Shown here in pieces: positions 1 to 6,736 of a stretch of DNA of 21,545 bases. The notes under the pieces are model-generated. The model was given only the letters and a program-made list of their open reading frames with translations, was not told where the DNA came from and ran no database searches. Source of the DNA: Elusimicrobiota bacterium (lineage in GTDB: Bacteria; Elusimicrobiota; Elusimicrobia; UBA1565; UBA9628); NCBI GenBank assembly GCA_028869495.1, contig JAGWRY010000275.1, forward strand, positions 1-21,545, read 5' to 3'. The number at the start of each line of letters is the position of its first letter. The first letter of the stretch is position 1. The position numbers and the translations under genes are program-made.

Positions 1-1
1 C

Positions 2-217
2 CCCGAGGCCACCGCGCGCCGCCGGCGCGACGAGGCCGCCTGCCGCGCGAAGGCGCAGGTTTATATCGCGCAGAATCCACAGGAGGCCGCGCAGAGGCGA
101 AAGGCCTGGGGGCCGCTGCCCGGCAAGGCGCCGCGGTCGGCGGCCGAGGACCTGCTCGGGGCCTACACGCTCCGCTGCCTGCAGAACCTCGGCTACTCGG
201 TCGACGGCTGGCGCTAG
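2..217 (+). CDS. C-terminal fragment of an unknown protein (5' end outside window)
   Basis: An open frame enters from the left edge and ends at TAG 215-217, giving 71 residues. Almost every codon ends in G or C, as expected for a real gene in this genome. The fragment begins with an Arg/Ala-rich stretch and ends AEDLLGAYTLRCLQNLGYS-VDGWR. There are two Cys (in EAACRAK and LRCLQN) and no membrane segment. I do not recognise a family. It converges on the DHH phosphoesterase gene, with a strong hairpin between them. A missing N-terminus means no signal peptide can be assessed. Confidence 0.5.
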   Translation, partial: PEATARRRRDEAACRAKAQVYIAQNPQEAAQRRKAWGPLPGKAPRSAAEDLLGAYTLRCLQNLGYSVDGWR

Positions 218-242
218 ACGCTGGGAGCCGTTCCGCCGCGCA

Positions 243-275
243 TCTGCTTCGCGGCGTCTCGCGCCGCGAAGTAGA
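243..275. terminator. Strong hairpin between convergent genes (putative bidirectional terminator)
   Basis: A perfect 10-bp inverted repeat (CTTCGCGGCG at 247-256, CGCCGCGAAG at 262-271) has a 5-nt loop, TCTCG. The stem extends outward to about 14 bp (243-246 with 272-275, one G-T pair). It lies between the end of the plus-strand fragment (217) and the end of the minus-strand DHH gene (285). No U-tract follows on either strand, so intrinsic termination is inferred only from position and stem strength. Confidence 0.5.
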
Positions 276-284
276 GCGGCTCGT

Positions 285-1313
285 TCAGTTCCGGAACGGC
301 CAGCGGCGCTCGATCGGGTCGAGGTCCTGGCTGGCGAGGAAGTCGGCGACGACCTTGTCCTCGCGCTCGCGCCAGTCCGCCTCGTCGCCCTTGACCTCGA
401 CGGAGCCGCCCGCGATCATCGCGTGGCCGCCGCCGCGGTTGCCGCCGCCGAGCAGGCGCTTGAGCAGGCGCCCGGCGCCGGCGCCGGGGTCGTTGGCCCT
501 CAGCGACACGTGCAGGCGGCCCTGGTAGCGCGCGGTGACGATCGACCAGCGCATCTTCTCGAGGGTCAGCAGGAAGTCCGCGATCTGCGCGACGCGGTCC
601 GGCGTGCCGACCTCGCCGAGGTGGACGCCGATCGCGCGCCCGACGACGAACGCGTCGCGGATGCCGCGCGCGACCGCGATGAAGAACTGCTCCGAGCGCT
701 GCGGGTACGAGATGCGCCAGAGCGTCCTCATGTGCGCGCGCGGCCAGAAGGCCTGGTAGGCGTCCATGTCCCGCGCGGTCGCCTCGCGTCCGAGGTTCTG
801 CGTCTCCGAGCCGATCCCGTAGACGATCGCGGTCGCCAGGCGCCGCGGCACGCGCACGCCCGAGGCGAGCAGGGCCTCGACCAGGATCGTCGTCGTCGCG
901 CCGACGCTCTCGTCGATCAGCGCGAGGTCGGACTGCGTCGCGTCGTGGCGCGGGTGGTGGTCGACGAGGAGGTCCGGGATGCGCCGCGGCGGGCAGCGGT
1001 TGTTCCGGAACGGGGGCTGGGTGTCGACGAGGGCCAGGTGCCGCACGCCCGCCAGCTCGCCGTGGCGCAGCGGGTGCGCGGGCAGATGGAGGCGCTCGGC
1101 CATCATCCGGTTCTCGGCGCGGCCGATCATGCCGCCGTAGACGATCCGGCAGCGGATCTTGCCGATCGTGCGCGCGAGGTGCTCGAGCGCCCAGGCGCTG
1201 GCCAGGGCGTCGGGATCCGGGTGGTCGTGCGTCAGGATCGTCAGAGGCGACAGCGACCGCCCCCTCTCGTTGAGGAGCTTCAGCAGGCGGCGCGCGTGGA
1301 AGCCGGGCCTCAC
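285..1313 (-). CDS. DHH/DHHA1-family phosphoesterase (NrnA/GdpP-like catalytic fold)
   Basis: The protein has 342 aa. An N-terminal DHH domain shows motif I as HDHPDPDA (29-36), motif II as ALVDTQP (94-100, D97) and the signature LVDHHP (116-121). A C-terminal DHHA1 domain has GGGNRGGGHAMIAGG (289-303). These are the metal-binding and substrate motifs of manganese-dependent phosphoesterases that act on short oligoribonucleotides, pAp, pApA or c-di-AMP. No membrane or PAS/GGDEF domain is present, so it is soluble and unlike full-length GdpP. The start is GTG 1311-1313, overlapping the cyclase stop as GTGA, with GGAGG six bases upstream. Its position after a diadenylate cyclase suggests c-di-AMP or pApA turnover; this is inference. 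General nanoRNase activity is the alternative. Confidence 0.85.
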   Translation of the reverse strand: MRPGFHARRLLKLLNERGRSLSPLTILTHDHPDPDALASAWALEHLARTIGKIRCRIVYGGMIGRAENRMMAERLHLPAHPLRHGELAGVRHLALVDTQPPFRNNRCPPRRIPDLLVDHHPRHDATQSDLALIDESVGATTTILVEALLASGVRVPRRLATAIVYGIGSETQNLGREATARDMDAYQAFWPRAHMRTLWRISYPQRSEQFFIAVARGIRDAFVVGRAIGVHLGEVGTPDRVAQIADFLLTLEKMRWSIVTARYQGRLHVSLRANDPGAGAGRLLKRLLGGGNRGGGHAMIAGGSVEVKGDEADWREREDKVVADFLASQDLDPIERRWPFRN

Positions 1314-2191
1314 CGTCCGCCTCCGATCCCGACGAAGAAGACCCAGAGCAGGATCGAGACCGCGGCCGCGGTCAGCTTCTCGCGCCAGTTCTCGGTCAGC
1401 AGGCGCGCGGCCGCGCCCTCGCGCGGGCGCGGGCGCAGGCGCGCGAGGAAGGCCTCGATGACGTCCTGCAGCTCCTCGAGGTCGGCGATCTTGGTCAGCT
1501 CGCCGCGCTGGGCCGCCATGATCGAGCCGTGCTCCTCGCTGACGACCAGGCAGAGCGCGTCCGTGCGCTCGGACAGGCCCAGCGCCGCCGAGTGGCGCGT
1601 GCCCAGGTTCGTCACCTTGGCCAGGTCCTTCGAGAGCGGGAGCTTGACCCCGAAGCGGCTGACGCGTCCGCCTTCGACGACGAACGCGCCGTCGTGGCCG
1701 AGCGAGTGGCTGTCGAAGATGCTCTTGATCAGCGCCTCCGAGAGCTCGCCGTCGAGGTCCCAGCCGCTCGACAGGTGCCGGTCGAGCGGGTCGAGTCCGC
1801 GGATGACGACGAGCGCGCCGATCCGGTCGCGCGCGAGGTCGCCGAGGGTCCGCACCAGGATCTCGGACTGGCGGTTCGTCGGCGCGGTCTTCAGGCGCCC
1901 GCCGCTCAGGCTCCAGACCGCGATCCGCTCGAACACCGAGCGGATCTCCTCCTGGAAGATCACGATCACCGCGACGATGAAGACCGCGAAGAAGCCCTGG
2001 AAGATGCGCACCGTCATGTACATCCCGGACAGGAACGCGATCGTGTAGACGACGGCCAGCAGGAGCAGGCCCAGGGCCACGAACGCCGCGCGCGTGCGCT
2101 TGAACCACAGGAGCAGCGCGTAGATCAGCGAGCCGACCAGCATCATGTCGAGCACGTCGGCGACGCCGATCGGCTTGAAGCCCGCGAACAT
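1310..2191 (-). CDS. cdaA: CdaA-type membrane diadenylate cyclase with an extra C-terminal membrane segment
   Basis: The protein has 293 aa. Three N-terminal transmembrane helices (about 12-30, 36-54, 62-80) precede a diadenylate cyclase (DAC) domain. Catalytic motif DGA is at 167-169 and GTRH at 197-200, followed by SAALGLSERTDA and VVSEEHGSI. The family makes cyclic di-AMP from two ATP at the membrane. The usual RHR motif reads RHS (199-201). After an Arg/Pro linker, residues about 265-289 (ENWREKLTAAAVSILLW then a hydrophobic end) form another membrane helix resembling the N-terminus of CdaR/YbbR proteins, but the extracytoplasmic YbbR repeats are absent. The gene lies 23 nt after the small class III protein gene and overlaps the DHH gene by 4 nt. 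A TAGAAT box sits just before the ATG. Confidence 0.88.
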   Translation of the reverse strand: MFAGFKPIGVADVLDMMLVGSLIYALLLWFKRTRAAFVALGLLLLAVVYTIAFLSGMYMTVRIFQGFFAVFIVAVIVIFQEEIRSVFERIAVWSLSGGRLKTAPTNRQSEILVRTLGDLARDRIGALVVIRGLDPLDRHLSSGWDLDGELSEALIKSIFDSHSLGHDGAFVVEGGRVSRFGVKLPLSKDLAKVTNLGTRHSAALGLSERTDALCLVVSEEHGSIMAAQRGELTKIADLEELQDVIEAFLARLRPRPREGAAARLLTENWREKLTAAAVSILLWVFFVGIGGGR

Positions 2192-2197
2192 GGCCCT

Positions 2198-2203
2198 ATT
2201 CTA
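2198..2203 (-). promoter_or_regulatory. Possible -10 box directly upstream of the cyclase gene
   Basis: TAGAAT on the minus strand matches TATAAT at 5 of 6 positions and ends 6 nt before the ATG at 2189-2191. That would place a transcript start at or next to the start codon (leaderless). There is no convincing -35 hexamer 17 nt upstream. An AGGG near the ATG is too close to be a good ribosome site. It would give the cyclase expression independent of the nuo operon. Confidence 0.35.
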
Positions 2204-2214
2204 TCATTCCCGGC

Positions 2215-2379
2215 TCAGCCGAGGGCCAGGCGGAAGACGGCGTCCAGGAGCCGGTCGGCGACGTGATCGACCAGCACGTCGATGTAGTTCTTCAGGAAAT
2301 AGCCGACCAGGCAGGCGACGGTCAGCATCGAGCACAGCAGGAGAAGGTACTCGACGGAGGCTTGACCGCGCCGTCTCAC
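2215..2379 (-). CDS. Small class III (Flp/TadE-type) signal-peptide membrane protein
   Basis: The protein has 54 aa, starting GTG 2377-2379 and stopping at TGA 2215-2217. The N-terminus RRRG|QASVEYLLLLCSM carries a basic patch, a Gly, then Glu at +5 and Tyr at +6, and runs into a hydrophobic helix (about 11-29). This is the layout recognised by prepilin peptidases in Flp pilins and other class III signal-peptide proteins. The remaining 25 residues are an amphipathic tail (NYIDVLVDHVADRLLDAVFR). The gene sits 19 nt after nuoI and 23 nt before the cyclase gene. The only purine-rich site (GAGGG) is one base from the GTG, so initiation may depend on coupling. The partner pilus or secretion machinery is not in this window. 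The function is unknown. Confidence 0.65.
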   Translation of the reverse strand: MRRRGQASVEYLLLLCSMLTVACLVGYFLKNYIDVLVDHVADRLLDAVFRLALG

Positions 2380-2398
2380 GCCCTCAGGGTAGAGGGAT

Positions 2399-2950
2399 TC
2401 AGCGCGCGGCGCCTGGGACTTTCGGCGCCTTCGGGACGTCGCCGAGCAGCTCCGCCATGTTCCAGATCATGTCCTGGCGGGTGCCGCGGGAGATCTCGAC
2501 CTCGTTGGCGTCCATGTGGATCGCGTCGACCGGGCAGGCCTCGACGCAGTAGCCGCAGAAGATGCACATGCCCAGGTCGATGTCGAAGCTCTTCGCGCGC
2601 TTCTCGACGCCGACGCTCGGGGCGTTCTCGGCGGTGATCCGGATGCACTTGGCCGGGCAGATGGTCTCGCAGAGCAGGCAGGCGGTGCAGCGCGGCGCGC
2701 CGTCCTCGCGCTTGAGCAGGCGGTGGCGCGTGCGCGCGCGCTTGCCGAGGACCGCCGGATCCTCCGGGTACTGGATCGTGACCGCGCCGGGCTCGCCGCC
2801 CCGCATGCCGAGCGCGTAGGCGGTGTGGCGGGCGAGGTTGACGAACAGATGGCGGAAGGTGACGAGCAGGCCCTTCCAGACCTCGATCAGGAAGATCTGC
2901 GTCGCGAAGGTGCGCTTCGGGCGCTCGACGACTCGGACGGTCATCGCCAT
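2399..2950 (-). CDS. nuoI: NADH-quinone oxidoreductase subunit I (two 4Fe-4S ferredoxin-like)
   Basis: The protein has 183 aa. It carries two 4Fe-4S motifs: C88-C91-C94-C98 (CTACLLCETICP) and C129-C132-C135-C139 (CIFCGYCVEACP). These hold clusters N6a and N6b, which pass electrons from NuoG to NuoB in the peripheral arm. The N-terminal helix (about 15-40) docks on the membrane arm near NuoH. Two in-frame ATGs exist, at 2948-2950 and 2942-2944. The first has GGGGAG seven bases upstream and is chosen; the second would give an ATGA overlap with the nuoH stop. The length and the C-terminal tail after the clusters are typical. This is the last nuo gene of the operon. Confidence 0.97.
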   Translation of the reverse strand: MAMTVRVVERPKRTFATQIFLIEVWKGLLVTFRHLFVNLARHTAYALGMRGGEPGAVTIQYPEDPAVLGKRARTRHRLLKREDGAPRCTACLLCETICPAKCIRITAENAPSVGVEKRAKSFDIDLGMCIFCGYCVEACPVDAIHMDANEVEISRGTRQDMIWNMAELLGDVPKAPKVPGAAR

Positions 2951-4011
2951 AGATAGACTCCCCAGACCGTGACGAGAAGGTTGACGAGCGACAGCGGCAG
3001 GAGGTTCTTCCAGCCCAGGTCGAGCAACTGGTCGAAGCGGAAGCGCGGCAGGGTCCAGCGGATCTGCATCAGCAGGAACAGCAGAAGCATCACCTTGAAG
3101 ACGAAGCTGACGACCATCAGCGCGCCGGCGACCAGGGCCGTCGTCCCCCCGGCGGCGGCCATCGCCGTCAGGTTCAGGCCCGGGATCGCCCAGCCGCCGA
3201 GGAACAGGGCCGTGATCACGCCGCAGACGACGATCGACTCGAAGAAGTCGGTCATCAGGAACATGCCGAACTTCATGCCCGAGTACTCGACGTGGTAGCC
3301 GACGATCTCGCTCTCGCCCTCGGGCAGATCGAACGGGGTGCGCTTCGTGATCGCGGCGCCCGCGGTCAGGAACAGGATGAAGGCCAGCGGCTGGACGACG
3401 ATGCCCCAGACGTGCTGGGTCTGCCAGAGCACCGACTGCTGGAGGTCGAGCGTGCCGTAGATGAAGAGCGCGCCGGCCAGGGACGAGGCCAGGCAGACCT
3501 CGTAGGCGACCATCTGCGCGGCGCCGCGCAGGCCGCCGAGCAGGCCGTAGTTGGAGCCCGACGCGAAGCCGGCCATCACGATGCCGTGCACGCCGAAGGC
3601 GAGCGCGGCCAGCACCAGCGGCACGCCGACCGAGCAGGCGATCGGCTGGAGGCTCCACGCGCGGCCGGCGAACGAGACGACGCCGCCGTACGGCAGCGCG
3701 GCCAGGCAGAACATCCCGCAGCCCAGCGAGATCATCGGGGCCAGCCCGTGCAGGGGCTTGTGGACGCCCTTCGGGACGAAGTCCTCCTTCGTCAGCATCT
3801 TGATCGCGTCGGCGATCGGGTGGAACAGCCCCAGGATCTTGATCCCGAAGATGTCGGCGCGGTTGGCGCCGATGCGGTCCTGCATCACCGCGCTCTGCTT
3901 GCGCTCGACCCAGCCGAGCAGGCCGGCGATGTTCAGGCCGACCCCGACGATCGCGAACAGGACCTTGACGACGACCCAGAGGACGTCGACGGGAGAGAAG
4001 GGCAGTCTCAT
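2941..4011 (-). CDS. nuoH: NADH-quinone oxidoreductase subunit H (quinone-chamber membrane subunit)
   Basis: The protein has 356 aa and about eight transmembrane helices. The family signature GWVERKQSAVMQDRIGANR (33-51) is present; GAN replaces the usual GPN. ADAIKMLTKEDFVP (68-81) and the acidic loop GESEIVGYHVEYSGMKFG are also present. NuoH forms the quinone channel with NuoB and NuoD and carries part of the E-channel linking quinone reduction to proton pumping. The start ATG 4009-4011 overlaps the nuoG TGA (ATGA), with GAGGGG upstream. The C-terminus (RFRFDQLLDLGWKNLLPLSL) is family-typical and the gene looks intact. Confidence 0.97.
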   Translation of the reverse strand: MRLPFSPVDVLWVVVKVLFAIVGVGLNIAGLLGWVERKQSAVMQDRIGANRADIFGIKILGLFHPIADAIKMLTKEDFVPKGVHKPLHGLAPMISLGCGMFCLAALPYGGVVSFAGRAWSLQPIACSVGVPLVLAALAFGVHGIVMAGFASGSNYGLLGGLRGAAQMVAYEVCLASSLAGALFIYGTLDLQQSVLWQTQHVWGIVVQPLAFILFLTAGAAITKRTPFDLPEGESEIVGYHVEYSGMKFGMFLMTDFFESIVVCGVITALFLGGWAIPGLNLTAMAAAGGTTALVAGALMVVSFVFKVMLLLFLLMQIRWTLPRFRFDQLLDLGWKNLLPLSLVNLLVTVWGVYLWR

Positions 4012-5489
4012 GCCGCGGCCCCCTCGCGCTCGGCCGCGAGCGCCGCCCGGATCAGCCCGAAGATCTCGTGGTCCGGCTTGGCCGAGCCGATCGGCTCCAG
4101 GGCCTTGTGGTAGGCCTGGACCTTCCCCTCGAAGTTCGTGAAATGCCCGGTCTCCTCGACGTAGGCGGTCGCGGGCAGGCGGTACGAGCCGGCCTCGGAG
4201 AGCGGGGTCTTGAACGGGCCCTGGAAGAGCGACCACTTCGCCTTGGCGAGCAGGTCCTTCGCCTTCGCGCCCCAGACCTTCTCGAGGTCGCGCTCGATCA
4301 CGTACAGGCCCCAGACCTTGCCGGACTCGAGGTCCTTGGCGAGAGCCTCGAACGAGCCGCTCTTGAGGCCGAGCGCCTCGGCGCCCTTGAGGTTCGGGAC
4401 CTTCTCGCGGCGCCGGAGGAGCTCGTCCGCCTCGCCGACCTGGTCGGGCTCGGGCGAGAAGTAGAGCGGGCTCTGCGGCAGGAGCTCCTTCAGGGCCTTC
4501 CAGTCCTCGTTGGAGAGCAGGCCGGAGGCGACGACGGCCAGTCCCTTCGGGTCCCCCTCGCGCAGGCGGTCGGCGATCTCGACGGCGGCCTCCGCCCAGG
4601 AGATCTCCTCGCGCGCGGGCTGGAGGCGCAGGACCTTGCCCAGGCGCCCGGCGTCGAGCGGGCGGTACGAATAGCGCCCGTCGTCGCAGATCCAGTGCCC
4701 GTTGACGTCGGGGTTGTAGCGCGGCTTGATCCGGGCGACGCGGCGGCCCTCGTTGTGCCAGTTCCGCTTCGTGTTCGTGTGGACGGAGATCGAGCAGCCG
4801 CGCGAGCAGCCGGGGCAGATCGAGTCGGTCTTGTCGAGGTACCAGACGCGGACCTGGTAGCGGAAGTCGCGGTCGGTCAGGGCCCCGACCGGGCAGACGT
4901 CGACGACGTTGCCCGTGTAGCCGTTGTCGAGGGTCATGCCCGGGGTCAGTTCGATGCGCTCGACGTGGCCGCGCTTGAAGACGCCGAGCTCGTGGGTCTT
5001 CGTCACGTCGTCGACGAAGCGCGTGCAGCGCGTGCACAGGATGCAGCGCTCCTGGTCGAGCATCACGTGCGGGCCGATCTCCAGGCGCTTGCCCTTGTGG
5101 ACCTTGTCCTCGCGCACCTGGCTCTGGTACTGCCCGATCTTCATGTAGTAGTCCTGCAGGCCGCACTCGCCGGACTGGTCGCAGACCGGGCAGTCGAGCG
5201 GGTGGTTGACCAGGTGCAGTTCCAGGGCCGAGGCCTGCGCGCGCTTGGCGGCCGGCGAGTCGGACTTGACGTCGAGGCCCTCGAGCACCGGCAGGCGGCA
5301 GGAGACCTGCGGCTTCGGGGCTCCGGCGACCTCGACGATGCACATCCGGCAGTTGCCGGGGTTGCCGAGGGCCGGGTGGTAGCAGTAGTGCGGAATCTCG
5401 ACGCCGGCGTCCTTGGCCGCCTCGATGACGAGGCGGCCCGCCTCGGCCTCGAGTTCGCGACCGTTCAGCTTGAACTTAACCTTGGCCAT
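4008..5489 (-). CDS. nuoG: NADH-quinone oxidoreductase subunit G, short form
   Basis: The protein has 493 aa, much shorter than the roughly 700-900 aa of NuoG, Nqo3 or NDUFS1. All N-terminal clusters are present: 2Fe-2S C36/C47/C50/C64 (N1b), 4Fe-4S H96/C100/C103/C109 (N5), and 4Fe-4S C149/C152/C155/C199 (N4). A further set, C225/C228/C232/C268, matches the off-path N7 cluster of Thermus and E. coli. After residue 280 the molybdopterin-oxidoreductase-like domain is heavily reduced. It still keeps DELLRRREKVPNLKG and EETGHFTNFEGKVQ, equivalents of conserved blocks near the end of the family. The protein carries electrons from NuoF/E towards NuoI. The start ATG overlaps the nuoF end by 14 nt with a weak ribosome site. 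The reading frame is clean, so this is not a frameshift truncation. Confidence 0.93.
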   Translation of the reverse strand: MAKVKFKLNGRELEAEAGRLVIEAAKDAGVEIPHYCYHPALGNPGNCRMCIVEVAGAPKPQVSCRLPVLEGLDVKSDSPAAKRAQASALELHLVNHPLDCPVCDQSGECGLQDYYMKIGQYQSQVREDKVHKGKRLEIGPHVMLDQERCILCTRCTRFVDDVTKTHELGVFKRGHVERIELTPGMTLDNGYTGNVVDVCPVGALTDRDFRYQVRVWYLDKTDSICPGCSRGCSISVHTNTKRNWHNEGRRVARIKPRYNPDVNGHWICDDGRYSYRPLDAGRLGKVLRLQPAREEISWAEAAVEIADRLREGDPKGLAVVASGLLSNEDWKALKELLPQSPLYFSPEPDQVGEADELLRRREKVPNLKGAEALGLKSGSFEALAKDLESGKVWGLYVIERDLEKVWGAKAKDLLAKAKWSLFQGPFKTPLSEAGSYRLPATAYVEETGHFTNFEGKVQAYHKALEPIGSAKPDHEIFGLIRAALAAEREGAAA

Positions 5490-6732
5490 TGCTGGGAATC
5501 CGTTTCTTGAAGTCTTCGGGATAGCGGCTCATGTAGCCGTTGATCACCATGCCGACGGTGTCGCCGAGCGCGCAGATGACCTTGCCGGTGATGTTCGTGC
5601 CGACGCGCGTCAGGTTCTCGAGGTCGGCCGGCACGCCCTCGCCGTCCATCAGGCGCTCGAGGATCTCCTCGGTCCAGAACCCGCCCTCGCGGCAGGGCGT
5701 GCACTGGCCGCAGGACTCGTGCGCGAGGAAGCGCTCGATGTTGTGCGCGACCGCAACGGCATCCGCCGTTTCGTCCAATACGATCATCCCGCCCGCGCCG
5801 AGGAAGGTCCCCGCCGCGCGCACGCTGTCGAAGTCGAGCGAGATGTCCAGGTCCTTCTCCATCAAGGGCGGCATCGAGGTCCCGCCCGGGATCACGCCCT
5901 TGAGCCGGCGCCCGCCGCGCACGCCGCCGGCCGCGGCCAAGGCGTCCCGGAGCTTGACGCCCATCGGGAACTCGTAGACGCCCGGCCTCTCGACGTGGCC
6001 GGAGATCGACAGCAGGAGCGTGCCGCCGGACTTCGGCACGCCGAGGTCGGCGAACCACTTCCCGCCGTGCTCGACGATGTGCGGCAGCATCGAAAGGGTC
6101 TCGACGTTGTTGACGACGGTCGGCTTGGCCATCAGGCCCGCGACCGTCGGGAACGGCGGGGGCTGGCGCGGCCAGGCCTTCTTGCCCTCCATCGTCTCGA
6201 GGAGCGCGGTGTCCAGGCCCGAGATGTAGGCGCCGGCGCCGCGCATCAGTTCGATGCGGCAGTCGAAGCCCTTGCCGAGGATGTTCTTGCCCATCAGCCC
6301 GGCCTTCTCGGCCTCGGCGAGCGCCTTCTCCAGCACCTCGTACTGCGCCTGGTACTCGCCGCGGATGAAGATGAAGGAGTCCTTCGCGCCGATCACGTAC
6401 GAGGCGATCAGCAGGCCCTCGATCAGCTGGTGCGGCGCGCGGTCGATCAGCACGCGGTCCTTGTAGCAGCCGGGCTCCGACTCGTCGGCGTTGACCACGA
6501 CGTAGCGCGGCCCCGGGACCTTGTCCTCGGGCGGCACCGTCGACCACTTCATGCCGGTCGGGAAGCCCGCGCCGCCCAGGCCCCGGAGGTTCGACGTCTT
6601 GACCTCCTCCAGGATCTTCGCGCGGTCCAGGCCCAGCGCCTTCTCGAGCGCCTTGTAGCCGCCGAGACGCCGGTAGGTCTCCAGCTCGTGGAGCTTCGGC
6701 TCGTCGAAATGCTTGGTCAGGACCTTTGTCAT
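5476..6732 (-). CDS. nuoF: NADH-quinone oxidoreductase subunit F (FMN/NADH site) with altered nucleotide pocket
   Basis: The protein has 418 aa, a normal length. It keeps the Gly-rich FMN loop as GLGGAGFPTGMKW (51-63; usually GRGGAGFP), NADESEPGCYKDR (81-93), Y169 and F194, and the N3 4Fe-4S ligands C341/C344/C347 (SCGQCTPCREG) plus C387. The loop usually written GAGAYICGEETAL reads GAGAYISGLDTAL (165-177), and the Lys before PPFP is Pro191. By Thermus Nqo1 numbering these are Glu184 to Leu, Glu185 to Asp, and Lys202 to Pro, all NADH-contact positions. The family oxidises NADH and feeds FMN and N3. Whether this one prefers NADH is uncertain. The ATG lies 4 nt after the lipoprotein gene and has no visible ribosome site. 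Confidence 0.95.
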   Translation of the reverse strand: MTKVLTKHFDEPKLHELETYRRLGGYKALEKALGLDRAKILEEVKTSNLRGLGGAGFPTGMKWSTVPPEDKVPGPRYVVVNADESEPGCYKDRVLIDRAPHQLIEGLLIASYVIGAKDSFIFIRGEYQAQYEVLEKALAEAEKAGLMGKNILGKGFDCRIELMRGAGAYISGLDTALLETMEGKKAWPRQPPPFPTVAGLMAKPTVVNNVETLSMLPHIVEHGGKWFADLGVPKSGGTLLLSISGHVERPGVYEFPMGVKLRDALAAAGGVRGGRRLKGVIPGGTSMPPLMEKDLDISLDFDSVRAAGTFLGAGGMIVLDETADAVAVAHNIERFLAHESCGQCTPCREGGFWTEEILERLMDGEGVPADLENLTRVGTNITGKVICALGDTVGMVINGYMSRYPEDFKKRIPSNGQG

Positions 6733-6736
6733 GTTG

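Noticed and set aside
1310..1400. Frameshift that would restore a full CdaR domain after the cyclase
   Set aside because: The stop overlaps the well-supported GTG start of the DHH gene with its own GGAGG site, and no YbbR-like sequence appears in the other frames.
423..2048. Long plus-strand open frames antisense to the cyclase, DHH and nuo genes
   Set aside because: They are Arg/Ala/Asp-rich, have no recognisable domain, and lie opposite genes with clear conserved motifs.
2941..5343. A single minus-strand open frame of about 800 codons across nuoG and nuoH
   Set aside because: Only its last 356 codons encode a protein family (NuoH, starting at ATG 4009-4011). The rest is an out-of-frame Arg/Gly/Pro-rich reading of nuoG, a common artefact at high G+C.
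5476..6732. NuoF changes as sequencing errors
   Set aside because: The substitutions lie in separate codons with the frame kept and neighbouring motifs intact, so single-base errors or indels do not explain them. They were kept as a finding.
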